From Lotus japonicus (Eukaryota; Streptophyta; Magnoliopsida; Fabales; Fabaceae), in NCBI RefSeq assembly GCF_012489685.1, contig NC_080042.1, positions 63,783,633 through 63,847,632 of the forward strand: DNA of 64,000 nucleotides, given 5' to 3'. Of the stretch, positions 23,023 through 35,103 are shown one piece after another. Numbering within the stretch: the first letter of the stretch is position 1; each line of letters starts with the position of its first letter. Made by a program: the position numbers and the translations under genes. The notes under the pieces are model-generated. The model was not told where the DNA came from. It saw only the letters and a program-made list of their open reading frames with translations, and ran no database searches.

Positions 23023-25853
23023 TCATGAGACTGTGGTCTCTGGAATTATTGAGTCGTAGACTCTATCTGTGGCCTTCTTTGCCTAGATGAGGAGTCAGAA
23101 AAATAAGAAATGTCAGCTCCCTCATCACAAAAAATGAAAGGATGATTGAAGAGATCACAAAGGAAAAAAAAATGTAAGCCATCACCTCTTGCTCCCAATC
23201 AGTACGTGTAGTAATGATCATTAGAGAAACTAGTTGAACAGTGAGTGCACATACGATCCCCAGCCACAAACCCTACATAAAAAATTATTTAGCAGGTAGG
23301 ACCAAATCAGATTATTGTAATCTTTGTAAAACTGAATCATCAGCCTCAAAACTATGCTACAAAATAATGGTCCAATTTTTACCTTGCCGCCAAGATGCAA
23401 TACAAAAGCTAACACAATAGCTGATGGAATTCCAACTAAATAATATGACCCCAGATTGACAAATGCTCCAATTGTCTGCCAACCACATCCTCTAGCAGTT
23501 CCTGCATTATAGTTGACATAGTAAGAAATAAGATCAATTGTAATTGTTTGGATGAAATATGCTTTCAACTTATCTGTGTTACTTTTTAAATTCTTATTTG
23601 CACTTTCCACTTCCCCGTTTGTCATATTTATTCTTTAAATAGGAAGGCCTTCTTTTACATTTCTTTCGTCTTAGTTCAAGCCTCAGGGTGAATGGTAAAG
23701 TTACCAAGTAAACTAGCAACTAAAAATGTTTTGAAGTGATATTTTGTAAATTATAGGAGCTAGCTAATTTTTCACTTCAGATTTTTTGCTTACTTATTTT
23801 TGGAAAATCAATTAAGTAACATATAATTTTTATGATTTCTTCCAATCTACAAACATCATAGCTCCTATGTAGACAATAAATGTAATAAAAGAGAAATAGG
23901 AAAAACCTGAAAGAACGCTCTGGAATGCATCTATAAAGTGGGAAATTGCAAGAATTGGCATCATAGTTGCCACATATTTGACAACTTCAACTTCATTACT
24001 ATATGCATAGCCCCATATATTGCGTATTAGTATCAACACTGTCGCAACTAAGCTACCCTCAACAATGGCTAGGACTGAGACAACAGACACTGCTAAACGT
24101 GCAGCACGTGGATGACCAGCTCCAAGTTCATTTGAGACCCGAATGCTGCAAGAATTTCATGCAAAGCATTAATGATATTGTTTACACCAAATCAAGGGGG
24201 AAATTGCAAAAAAAAAATGTAGTCCAAAAATACGTTACAACTTTTGGACATGTAACAACACCCTCAATTATATTCTATAGATTTTATCTTCAACTTACCA
24301 TGTTTTACTTCTAGTTTCAACAAAGAAAATTAGGAAGAAACTGAATGTTTGATAGATATAACTTATAAGTTCAGGGAAATCCTTACCTTACAGATCCACT
24401 GAGTCCAAAAGGAATCATCCAAACAGTTGATGCTGTATTCAAGCTGACAAAAGCACACAAGTCACCCACAATTAATATGTAGATGAAAATATGAAACAAA
24501 TGTGAAAAACATCTGAAATATGAAACCGACCAGATAGAAAGCACTGATGTTTCCAACTTTGGATTTGGAAGAATACCGGAAAGGAGAACCATCATTTCAA
24601 ACGACCACATTTCCAAGCTGTTCACCATAATATTAATAATAACAAAAATTGAAAACAGAATTAGGATTATAGTAATGTTAAAAATAGTAACAACTCATAA
24701 AACAGAAGAGAAGATATTGGTCTGTTATAGGTGCTATTGAAGTATGTTACAAAGGAATTACCAAATCATAGCAGCTGAAGGAATGGCAAGCCTCAAGAAA
24801 GTGGGGAGGCTGTGCAGTGCCTTTCTGGAAAAGCCGGTCCATGTTTTTTTACACGAGGGAGAAAACTTGACATAAAGTGAGAGTATGAAAACATTTACCC
24901 AATAAGAGATAGAATTTGCTACAGCAGCCCCTCTGTACCCTAGTCCAGACTTGAATACCATAATCCAACATATTAAAAAGTGTAGTGACGTAGTCACTCC
25001 TGAGATGAGCATCATTGGAAATACAATATTTTGGGTTTGCAAGAACCTGTTGAGGCACTGCAGAAGACCATAACCAAAAAGACTTGGTACCATTAACTTG
25101 GCATACTCCCCAGCTGCTGTAGATATTTCAGGATCTTGGCCAAGGAAAACAAGAATGGATCTTGTGTTTGCCCAAATAACTGCAAGTGGAATGCTTACAA
25201 TCATAAGAATGAACATGGCCCTCTGCATGTGTATGCCTAAAATTTGATACTGCTTTGCTCCATATGACTGGCCACATAAGGTGTCCAAGGCGCTTGCCAT
25301 TCCTACCTGTTTTAACCAAATTAAAAAGGGGCAGAGGAAAATAACTGTGACCAAGTTCAATCTTTAGTTGATTTAATTTTCCACTTTTTTTACTTTTCAA
25401 AACTCTTAATTCTCACCCATTACTACCATTGTCTCTCTTTAATGTTACTCAATTTTAAATAATGGTGTTTAGTCAAATTAAACTGTGCATAACCTTAAAA
25501 ACAACACAAGATTAGGAAATGAGGTAGTATAATCATATTGGTTGCAAGAGTACTTAGATATGAATCTTGAAGGGGTGATTAAGGAAATCTGAACTCACCA
25601 AGAAACTGAAACCTGTGACAGATGCAAAAGAAGTGGCCATGGAAGCACCAGAGAGAGCCAACTCACCGAGATGTCCAACAAACATGACGGATATGATATT
25701 TAGGCTATAATTTAGGAGACTCACACATATTAAAGGTCCTGCTAGCCATAACTGCTTCTTAACTTCTTCAAGAACTTCTCTTCTTTCTGTTGTTGCCCTT
25801 GAGCTTTGAATCAAAGGAGAGTGGAGAGATGCCTTTTGGTGTTCACTCTCCAT
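23023..25853 (-). CDS. MATE efflux transporter B (DETOXIFICATION family), 8 exons
   Basis: Exons, 5' to 3': 25853-25599, 25306-24762, 24617-24531, 24443-24387, 24145-23907, 23501-23383, 23272-23186, 23082-23023. All borders are GT-AG and phases are consistent, giving 483 codons and a 482-residue protein ending ...TTVS. It starts [18 protein letters not shown], the normal hydrophilic N-terminus of the cluster. Signatures [69 protein letters not shown] and RVSNELGAGHPRAARLA mark a plant MATE exporter with 12 membrane helices. Copy lengths and intron positions match A and C. Intron 1 sequence is close to that of C and unlike A and E. This is the cleanest gene of the cluster. Confidence 0.88.
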
Positions 25854-26041
25854 TTCTCTTCGTACTACCTGCTTCTTAGTTGCAAAAGGAGAGACAGTTT
25901 TCTCAGAGTTTGTTTTGCTTGATCAAACTCTCAACTTCAAGGCCTATGAATGGAAAAAAATAGGTGTTAATGAATGTTGATTTTACCTCTTTGAATGAGT
26001 TTTTAATTGATGGTGGGAGTTTTACGTGGGAAAAGGAGAGA

Positions 26042-26052
26042 TTTTATATTGC
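26042..26052 (-). promoter_or_regulatory. Putative TATA box of MATE B
   Basis: The minus strand reads TGCAATATAAAATCTC about 190 bases upstream of the start codon. The same TGCAATATAAA block recurs upstream of pseudogene E near 62402-62412 and near 49300 upstream of D, so it is conserved among the duplicated promoters. Confidence 0.45.
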
Positions 26053-26119
26053 AGTTTTTGAAACCAAAAGACTGATATAAATTTTTAAAAGTAGATGTTG
26101 GGACTTGAGAGTCTGTCTT

Positions 26120-26640
26120 TTTCCTTGAATATCCGTTTAAGAGTATCTCAGCAATGATTGTGTAGGTAATTTGCTAGAAAAGCCAGAAGCTAGAAGCATA
26201 GGAAAAAGGCAATGTTCTGGGTTTGTAGGAATTTTAATTGTGCATCCAAGAAGATCGTTGGCAAAAAGGCTATAACTTCCAAAATAATGACAAAAACAAA
26301 AGAGTGACTGATAAAGATTGAGTATTGACACAATTTTATTAGTGACAACTGAGAAACATGATAACCACAATGGCTTTCTGCACATATATAACTATTTAAA
26401 TGAGTGATACCTATAAGCAACCAAATAGTATCAAAACAAAAGAAGGTCGTGTAATTAAACTTCAAATGTCAACACACGAAAACAACGTAAACTAACCAAT
26501 GACATTCACAAATGAAGTAGCCAAAGAAGCTCATCCGAATGGCCAACAAAAATGAGAGATATTATATTTGTTAGCTGCACCGAAACACACACAAACGCCA
26601 TTGGACCTGCTTCTTTGTTTCTTGTGAAATTTACTATCTC
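26120..26640 (-). pseudogene. Relic of a MATE gene upstream of B
   Basis: Decayed pieces appear in gene order on the minus strand. Near 26610-26510 an exon-1 piece reads AGPMAFVCVSVQLTNIIS and IFVGHSDE (compare AGPLICVSLLNYSLNIIS and MFVGHLGE). Near 26375-26330 a piece reads YVQKAIVVIMFLS (compare HMQRAMVVLTVVS). Near 26250-26200 a piece reads KFLQTQNIAF (compare RFLQTQNIVF). The pieces lie in different frames with stops. Similar relics precede C, D and E, so the relic was part of the unit that was duplicated. Confidence 0.6.
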
Positions 26641-26689
26641 CATATGGCCATTGTGGCTATTCCCTCTCACACAGAGATCAACACTGTTT

Positions 26690-27690
26690 AGTTGAAGTTA
26701 TTGCCATTTGCCAACCTTCCTCTCCGACAGCACTGCTTTGAAAACCCAGCATTTTCGATATATAAAAATGTAAGTCAACTTCTCGATATCTTGGAAAAAC
26801 TGAAATGTAAATTTTTGTTGGAATTGTTGAGCTGAAGATCTGGAATGTAATTTTTTTTTTTTGTTTTTGAATTCTCTAGCCAGAACAGGAGCATGTGCTG
26901 AATCACACTAAGGCTCCTGTCATCTTAAAATATTTCAGATAGAATAGGAAAAGGTTAATATAACAAATTAATTACCTATCATGTTAAGTTAAATTTGGTT
27001 ATTATATTCATAATCAGGACTCAGGACTCAGAATTAGTAAGTCAATTGTTCAAATATAATTAAGGATACGGCACGTGAGTGATAATTTAATAGAATCACA
27101 TCATTTAAAATAACATCACGACAGTTGCACAAGTATAAAAAACATATTTTCAGACAGGCCTTGTGTCCAGCAACACTCATTTGTAACTTGTAAAGTAATT
27201 TGTGAGAAGTTTGTAATGAGTCATTAAAGTTTGAAACTAACAGGCCATAAACTCTGACAGTGATGCAAACATTTTGTATTACAAACTACTCTCTAAATTA
27301 CCAGCATTATACTAATTTAGATAAGCAGCCCTATCTGCAAATTACAACAGAAGTTACTGATTAGTTTACTCTTTAGAGGCCCATACAAAAGGCCCCTAAA
27401 ACTTTAGACAATTAATTTATTGTTGGTGTTAAGGGGTATCCGATTTCAGATCAGCAATGCCATTGTGGCTACTGGCTACTCTATCACACATACACAAACA
27501 CTGTTTAGTTGAAGACTTGAAGTTGAAGCAATTACCTCCTTCCTCTCCAATAGCACTGCTTTGAAAACCCAACATTTTCCATATAAAAATGTCTAGTCAA
27601 CTTCTCGATTTCTTGAAAGATCTGGAAATTGAATTTCTTTTGTTTTTTCTAAGAATTCTTGAGCCGGAGCTGCATACTCCTATCATCTTA
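26690..27690. repeat. Diverged local duplication in the B-C spacer
   Basis: The segment around 26695-26850 (cagcactgctttgaaaaccc, agtcaacttctcgat) recurs around 27525-27670 (agcactgctttgaaaaccca, agtcaacttctcgattt). Both are followed by variants of a ttaaaatatttcagatagaa / ttaaaatactttaagataga block. Between them is AT-rich sequence with no recognised gene. The second copy continues into the spacer that resembles the flank of the MATE copies near 49550 and 63150. Confidence 0.6.
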
Positions 27691-27801
27691 AAATACTTTA
27701 AGATAGAATAGGCAAAGGTTATGGTGTTCTTGTAAGGAAGGGTGCACCAGTGGAGCACTAAAATTACTAGTTATAACTCATAATGAGTTAGGTTTATATT
27801 T

Positions 27802-27917
27802 TTAAGAGCCTGTTTGGATGCGGACTAACGAGAACTTATTGGAGCTTATCAAGTGCTTATTCAAGTAGATAAGTTCTGATAAGTATTCTTTAGTCCGTAT
27901 CCAAACGAGCTCTTAAT
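27802..27917. mobile_element. Small MITE, about 116 bp
   Basis: The left end ttaagagcctgtttggatgc (then ggactaa) pairs with the reverse complement of the right end, ttaagagctcgtttggatac. The target duplication is ambiguous because the ends include the palindrome ttaa. GAGCCTGTTTGGA-type ends are common among short plant TIR elements; the superfamily cannot be assigned safely. Confidence 0.6.
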
Positions 27918-28724
27918 TAATATCACAAAGTAACCTCTATACCATTCGGAGACTTGATCAGTGGGCACAGTCACTTTGATTCTGTCACAGTACTCATCTC
28001 CACCAACCACCGGGAACCCCTTCCTGCAAGCTGCTCAGAAAAATGAAGTTCAAACAATTTGCAATGAGATGTAAGTTCACCATTACATGACTAGAGTAAC
28101 TTACAGTAAAAGAAGAGACCACGAAATTGATAGTATCATCCATTTACCCTCCACCACTTAATCTCGTTGCTCTGAAAATGCTGTGGAAACTGGAAAGTGA
28201 AAGAACAGAAAATGGAAGATAATTACGGCTAACAACTCAGTTTTGCTAAGATCAAAGTCTTCCATGCTTGATTTTCAGAAGTTGAAAATAAAAATTTATA
28301 AAAGAAAAAATATCCTAAATTTATAAAATAAAAAGTGCTAATTATGTTTTCCTAACTTTATCTCCATCTCTATATATAAGTGGAATGAAACTGAATTAAT
28401 GAATTAAGAGGGTAATAATTCAGGGGTGTGAGCGGGTACACGCCGATACGCTAACCCGACTGATCTAAACCAAGTCAAACACATTTTAGTGGATTGGGTT
28501 AGGTTATTGGATCGGTTCAAATATTTTTTTACGGCATCTGATCATCATCGATTAATTTATCAAGTTAGAGGATTGAGTACCCAATAAATCTGAACCAACC
28601 CAATATTATTGGGAACATTTTTTTATCATTCAACTCAAAAGCTCGAGCTCATTACATTTAATCATTTAGGTTTTACAATTACACCCTAACACATTTACTT
28701 TTACTCTAAGTTAATGTTTGTTAA

Positions 28725-29685
28725 GTTAAGACGTAAGTTTCGACTCCGTCTTCGGTGGATCAGTTAAAAACTGACTCACCGTAGTACACTTGAATTTTTT
28801 AATGTAATGACAGTAATGCCCTGAATTTATATATTCTTAGGACAATAATATCCTCATCTTCTCCACCACTCCTCTGAATATTCTTGTGCCAATCCCTACA
28901 CAACAAAACCAGATCTCTTCCATTGGCATCAAAACTTTCAGATATGAGAATTAGATGCTATTGTTATTCTTGTTGTTGTTCATTCTCAATGCTCAGTTGC
29001 CCACTATCAGCGTGCACCAAAAACGGACATTAATTAGTCTTCAACAAATGCTCAAATCTGAACTTTATTTGATTTTCTTCCAATAAGAACCAAAACAATC
29101 AGATTTCAACCATTAAATTGCAAATCCACATTAAAAATCAAACTTTTAAGTTTTATAAGAATGACATTGGAGAGTTGGGCATTTTAAGAACGATAATCAG
29201 ATTCCAACCATTATGTGGTACTTGGTTATTCTTCTCTTTTGAAGAACGATAATGGAGTTGGGGTGGGCGGGAATCAGGGGAGATGTTCTTGGAGCGCCAG
29301 CCTTGATGTTATTGGTGCTGTTACTGGGTTTATTTTGTGAAAGTTTTGTTGTAGAAGGAAAGAAGGAGAGTACTACAATGGTGGATGAGGTTCAAGAGGA
29401 GGTGGGCGCTTCCATAAAGGTGATGATGATGGTGAAGGAGGCGGAACTGGCAAGTGAAGACTGGTGGTGGTGGCGGCACATGCACATGGGGTGGAGGTGG
29501 AGGGTGAGTTTCGAGGGTGGAGATCAAGAAAGGGTATTTTAGTAGTTGTTGACTTTTTTTTATTGAATCAGAACCATTGAATATTTAACATTATATCTAA
29601 GGGCCAAGGAGAGAACTGAACCACGGTGGTTCACTTTTTAACTGTCTCTGAAGCCAACACCGTAAGTTACTCATAGGTTTAACAT
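28725..29685. mobile_element. Candidate TIR element with a GGT-rich interior
   Basis: Near 28738-28785 the sequence tcttcggtggatcagttaaa (then ctcaccgtagt) is mirrored near 29615-29665 by an imperfect inverted copy; the reverse complement reads ttcagagacagttaaaaagt and then ccaccgtggt. Together they form terminal repeats of about 50 bp. The interior has a plus frame 29252-29542 (96 aa) with a hydrophobic stretch and a GGT/GGA-rich end; nothing supports it as a real gene. No target duplication was resolved. Confidence 0.35.
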
Positions 29686-29689
29686 TTTA

Positions 29690-30542
29690 TTGTATGTTTA
29701 TATTTGTTTTGGATGATTTTAGTTTTAATATTATATAGAATGTTTTGGTCTTTTAGAAATGTTGGATTATATGGACTTTCTATATTTTTTTTCCCTTTTC
29801 TTAAAATAAATTTCATGCAAATTTTAAAATAATATTATTTTATTTAGAACACAACCACACGAACCAAATCAATCCCATTGAGATCGGGTTGATTTAATTC
29901 AAATTTAGAAACAAAAATCAGGAAATTTGAACCGATCCATACCAAATCTATTTGATTGGTTGGAACATTTAAACATACTAAATTTGTACCAAACCAGTTC
30001 GACTATATAAGTTAAGTGAATTGTAAACTTTTTTTTCAAAAACAAAATATATAAGTTGAGAAACATTGCTCTCAATATGGGTACGGTAAATAAATCAACA
30101 AAAAAACTGGTAAAAATTCAACCACGGTAGTAAAAACCTCTAAAAACCCCACAAGCCGGTAAAAAACTAAACCAAAAAAATAAAAACCCATATGTCTACA
30201 CCACAAAGATAGGTCCCCATTTAAAGAATAGGACTCAACCCAATCACGAAAACCAAAAAACCCAGCCCAACAAGCGCCATCGAACTGAGATGCGTAAACT
30301 AAAGAAAACATACATAGATAAAATAATAAAAACTAGAAATGATGAGAAGTCAAACGAGATAAAATAACCAGCAGAAAGTAGCTCCATCACAGCGACCAGA
30401 CCACCTCCGCAGCTATGCCTAACAAGGAAAAAGCTTATACTAGCAAGTTTCTCGTCAGATACATTGTTTTATTTTTATTTTTTAGATATAAAAACGAAAT
30501 TGAAATATTTTTTATGATTAAATTTTAACTTTTCTTTGTTTA
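29690..30542. other. AT-rich spacer, possible LINE-like tail
   Basis: No gene is recognised. The minus strand of 30311-30072 encodes 79 Trp/Phe-rich residues (FGFRDWVESY, GFYFFGLVFYRLVGF). This composition is seen in 3' ends of plant LINEs, and a similar one occurs at 54286-54056. That is weak evidence for a retroposon remnant. Confidence 0.3.
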
Positions 30543-30551
30543 TTAAATTTT

Positions 30552-30896
30552 AGGATAAATATGTTTTTATCCCCTAAAATTAGCGAATTATTGAATTTGA
30601 TCCCTCTTTAATTTTTTCATTGATTTTGATCTCTCTAAAATAGTGAATCATTGATTTTCATCTTTTGATTTATTTTTGTGGCTCTTTATACAACCACTAA
30701 CATATTTTGTGGCAGTTTCTATGCATTAGTGACGTTTTTAAACTGCCACAATATAGCTGTTTAAACCGCCAAAAAAATGAATGTAAGACTCAAATCAATA
30801 AGTCACTATTTTAGTGGACCAAAATAAACGAAAAAATTAAAGGGGGCCAAATTCAATAATTCGCTATTTTAGGAGGACAAAAAACATATGTAGCCC
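30552..30896. mobile_element. Foldback element with exact 9-bp target duplication
   Basis: The left end aggataaatatgtttttatc pairs with the reverse-complemented right end gggctacatatgttttttgt, then cgaattattgaattt on both arms. The direct repeat ttaaatttt flanks it exactly (30543-30551 and 30897-30905). The centre contains a second nested hairpin, gtggcagtttctatg against aaactgccac. There is no coding capacity. Mutator-like by duplication length. Confidence 0.82.
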
Positions 30897-31298
30897 TTAA
30901 ATTTTCATGAGAATTTTGCTCAAGGTGTGTAAATGTCAAATTTTTGCTTTAATTTAAAATCAATATTTTGGTTACAAAATTTAAAATTAATTTAATTATA
31001 ACTTACAAATATATAAATAAATTTAATATTAAATAATGAAAATTAACTAGCATAGTGATTCAACACTTTGTCTCTTAAGCAAGTGATTTCGGGTTTAATT
31101 TCCAGCTTTTGTGAATGAAAAAACTCATTGTTCAACCTCTATCGTGAGGTGAAATATTAATCTCACAACCATCACTTGTGAGATATCTTGGTTAAAACAA
31201 AAAATTATTAAATTATGAAAAAAATCTAAGATTGAATATCCAAAATGTGTATCTGCAGAGATTGCAGCTTCATGAAACTGCTCTCTAGTGTCATTGTG

Positions 31299-34245
31299 TC
31301 ATACAGAGACTCTATCTGTGGCCTTCTTTGCCTGTATGAGGAGTCCAAAAAATAAGACATGTCAGCACCCTTTGTCACAAAAATGAAAGGATGAAAGAGA
31401 TTACAAAGAAAATGTAAACCATCACCTCTTGCTCCCAATCAGTACGTATAGTAATGATCATTAGAGAAAATAGTTGAACAATGAGTGCACATACGATCCC
31501 CAGCCACAACCCCTGCATAACATATTTAGCAGGTAGAGCCAAATAAGATCATTGTAATCTTTGTAAACTGAATTATCAGTGTCAAAACTCTGCTACAAAA
31601 GAATGATCCATTTTTCTACCTTGCCGCCAAGATGCAATACAAAAGCTAACACAATAGCTGATGGAATTCCAACTAAATAGTATGACCCCAGATTGACAAA
31701 TGCACCGATTTTCTGCCAACCACATCCTCTAGCAGTTCCTGTATTATATAGGTGACTTAATTAGGAAATAAGATCACTTGTAGTAGATGAATAGCTATCA
31801 AACACCATTGAGGTTGCAGTATTTAGCACCCACAGTAATTTTTTCTTTCCAATTTTTTAATAAGTTCAAAAAAAATCATATAACTCATGCTTGAGGAAAT
31901 GTTGGTCCTAAGGAAAATCAATGTAGTAACACATAGTTTTATGATTTGTACCAATCTACAATCATCACATTCTTCTAAGAACTCCATCCAGCCATCTTGA
32001 CATCTTTCATGTGATAAACAGAATGTTATTATTTAAAATTCTGATAGGAGCTTATCTCGGTTAGTACTTTTGAGTCATAGCTCCTATCCTATGGAGACAA
32101 TTCAGAGAAAAGGGAAATGGGAAAAACCTGAAAGAACGCTCTGGAGTGCATCCAAAAAGTGAGAAGTTGCAAGAATTGGCATTATAGTTGCTACATATTT
32201 TACCACTTCAACTTCATTACTATATGCATGGCCCCAGATATTGCGTATTAGTATCAACACTGTTGCAGCTAAGGCGCCCTCAACAATGGCTATGCCTAGC
32301 ACAACACACACTGCTAAACGGGCAGCGCGTGGATTACCAGCTCCAAGTTTATTTGAGACCCGAGTGCTGCAAGAATATCATGCAAAGCATTATTGGAACT
32401 TTGTACACCAAATCTTTAGGGAAATTGCAAAAGGAAGAAACTGAATTTTGATGGATGTAAGTTCAGGGAAATCCTTACCTTACAGCTCCACTGAGTCCAA
32501 AGGGAATCATCCAAACAGTTCCCGTTGTATTCAAGCTGGCAATAGTACAAGATTCAGCAACAATATGTTGATGAAAGTATGAAACAATTGTGACAAGCAT
32601 CTGATATATGAAACCAACCAGATAGAAAGCACTGATGTTTCCAACTTTGGATTTGGAAGAAGACCGGAAAGGAGAACCATCATCTCAAAAGACCACATTT
32701 CCAAGCTGTGTTTCCCATAATAATGACAATGAAAACTCAAAATAACTTTAGGATCTCAGAAGAAATAAATGACTATTGTTAAGAAAAGTGTTGAAGAATG
32801 TCAGAATGAAATTACCAAACCATAGCAGCTGAAGGAATGGCAAGCCTAAAAAATGTGGAGATGTTCTGCAGTGCCTCTTTGGAAAAGCCAGTCCATGTTT
32901 TTTTACATGAAGGAGAAAACTTGACATAGAGTGAGAGTATAGTAACATTCAGCCAGTAAGATATACAATTTGCTATGGCAGCTCCTCTGTACCCTAATCC
33001 AGACTTGAATACCATAATCCAACATATAAGAAAGTGTAGTAAAGTTGTCACTCCTGAGCTGAGCATCATTGGAAATACAATACTTTGGGTTTGTAAGAAT
33101 CTGTTGAGACACTGAAGAAGACCATAACCAAAAAGGCTTGGAACCATTAACTTAGCATAGTCCCCAGCTGCTGCAGATATTTCAGGATCTTGGCCAAGGA
33201 AAACAAGAATGGATCTTGTGTTTGCCCAAATAACTGCAAGTGGAATGCTTACAATCATAAGAACGAACATGGCCCTCTGCATGTGTATGCCTAAATTGTG
33301 ATACTGCTTTGCTCCATATGACTGCCCACAGAAGGTGTCCAAGGCACTAGCCATTCCTACCTGTTTTAACCAATATAAAAAGACTAAAGAGACAGAGGAA
33401 AATAACTGTGACCAAATTCCATTAACGAGTTCTTAAATTGTGTGGGTAGCCTTAAACAATGTTAGGACTGAAAATGATATTGGGCCTTTAGTGCAGCAAA
33501 GTGGGCCCAAGGTGTGGCAGGTTTATTCTAGAAGGAAGAAGGGAATCTCTAGTAACTAAGTATAGCTGGCATAACAGAATGGGAGGAAGGGAATGAGGAG
33601 AGCAAATGATTGTAACCGTGCTAGTATAAGAAGGCTAGGAGAGAGGTTGAGAGGTATCTTGAATCATTGCTATTTCATTAGAATGGATAGGAGGCTTTAG
33701 CTTCCTATCCTGCCTTGCTCTGTGTCAGATTTAGGAAGCCATTCCTTCTCTGTTGTAATTGCCAATTTCATCACTAATAAACAATCATACTTGAGTTCTA
33801 TATTTTCCAGGAAAGTTACTTACTGTTTTTGTTAGGAAATTAGCTTCCTAACAAATAACATAAGATTAGGAAATGAGGTACTATAATCCTATCGGTTGTA
33901 AGAGTACTAGATATCAATCTTGAAGTGATGTTTAAGGATATCCAAACTCACCAAGAAACTCAAACCCGTGACAGATGCAAAAGAAGTTGCCATGGAAGCA
34001 CCAGAAAGAGCCAACTCACCAAGATGTCCAACAAACATGACAGATATAATATTTATGCAAAAATTTAGGAGGTTCACACAAATTAAAGGTCCTGCCAGCC
34101 ATAACTGCTTCCTCACTTCTTCAAGAACTTCTGTTCTTTCTGTTGCCCTTAACAGAGTTTGCTTTACATCTACCTTGAATCCATCTTGCCCTGCGCTTTG
34201 AATCAAAGGAGACCGCAGAGATGCCTTTTGGTGTTCACTCTCCAT
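31299..34245 (-). CDS. MATE efflux transporter C (DETOXIFICATION family), 8 exons
   Basis: Exons, 5' to 3': 34245-33952, 33360-32816, 32705-32619, 32535-32479, 32366-32128, 31738-31620, 31512-31426, 31331-31299. Borders are GT-AG and phases join into 487 codons (486 aa). The N-terminus [20 protein letters not shown] is the longest of the cluster. Membrane-transporter signatures are the same as in A and B ([63 protein letters not shown]). Position 5 of exon 5 has NKLGAG where others have NELGAG. In exon 8 a four-base insertion (TCTG) relative to A and B shifts the frame, so the tail ends ...TDRVSV, eight residues early; this lies outside the membrane core. Intron 1 holds a solo LTR (33460-33853). 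Probably functional, substrate unknown. Confidence 0.82.
33460..33853. mobile_element. Solo LTR in intron 1 of MATE C
   Basis: It starts tgttaggactgaaaatg and ends agcttcctaaca, so tgttagga and tcctaaca form the terminal inverted repeat. The flanks are aacaa and aataa, a 5-bp duplication with one mismatch. MATE B intron 1 (about 25490-25520: accttaaaaacaacacaaga) is continuous where C is interrupted, confirming an insertion. A TATA-like tataagaagg lies near 33625. The family is probably copia-like; the internal region is lost. Confidence 0.75.
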
Positions 34246-34470
34246 TTCTGTTACTAGTTCCTGTTTCTTAGTTGCAAAGCTGAGAGACAGAAAGTTCTCT
34301 CACTTTTGATAAATCAAAACCTTATCCTTCAAGTAGAGTTTGTTCTCTTTGAACAAACTCTCAGCTTGGAGTCCTTCATATAACATATGAATGGAAATAA
34401 TAGGTGTTAATAAATGTAACTTGACCTCTTGAGTAAGATGGTGAGAGTTTTGCGTGGAAAGAAAAAAGAG

Positions 34471-34478
34471 TATATATT
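34471..34478 (-). promoter_or_regulatory. Putative TATA box of MATE C
   Basis: The minus strand reads AATATATACTC about 225 bases upstream of the MATE C start codon, at the place corresponding to the TATA-like block of B. Confidence 0.35.
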
Positions 34479-34559
34479 AAAGATCTGAAACCACAAGACT
34501 GATATCTTGAAAACTATATTACTTAAACTCTTGTATTATTTTTTTATTTGTCCCTTTCC

Positions 34560-34760
34560 TTGAACATCCGTTCAAGAATATTATCTGAGCAATGATTTTG
34601 TCTGACATGGTAAGCTAGAAAATCCAGAAGAAGCGATGAATAACTAAGTTCCAAAATAATGGACTGTCACTGAGGAATAGTGACAAACATGTTAACTTCA
34701 ATGACTTTCTGCACATGGATGCTAATTGAATGAGTGATGCCAAATCAAGTAAACATTCAA
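34560..34760 (-). pseudogene. MATE relic upstream of C
   Basis: The minus strand near 34720-34675 reads HVQKVIEVNMFVTIP, matching the helix that follows exon 2 start in MATE genes (HMQRAMVVLTVVSIP). The flanking sequence resembles the relics upstream of B and E. Too short and broken to code. Confidence 0.45.
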
Positions 34761-35103
34761 CAACTGGATAACAAACATGAGAGATCTGCAATATTGAATG
34801 TGTGTCATCTTAATATGTTTAAGATTAGATAGATAAATTAACTACATGTCACGTAATGTTAAATCTGTTTTTTACTATATTTACAGTCAGGACTAGTGAG
34901 TCAATTGTTCTATGAAAATAGTTTGATATGAGTGATAACTAAAGGAAGAATCATCACATTTAAAATATAACACCATGACATTTAGACAAGTATAAAAGAA
35001 AAAAAAAATCGAATGAGTCTTGCTTGTCTAAACTACCACCAGCACTTCTAACTTATAGTGTAATTACCACTCCTTGAAGCCACCTTGAACTCTGTGTTCT
35101 TTC

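Noticed and set aside
27802..27917. Assignment of the small MITE to piggyBac because ttaa flanks both ends
   Set aside because: ttaa is palindromic and may belong to the terminal repeat, so the duplication length cannot be determined.
29252..29542. 96-codon frame with a hydrophobic segment that could pass as a secreted peptide
   Set aside because: The C-terminal half is GGT/GGA simple sequence and no homolog is recognised; it lies within a candidate transposon.
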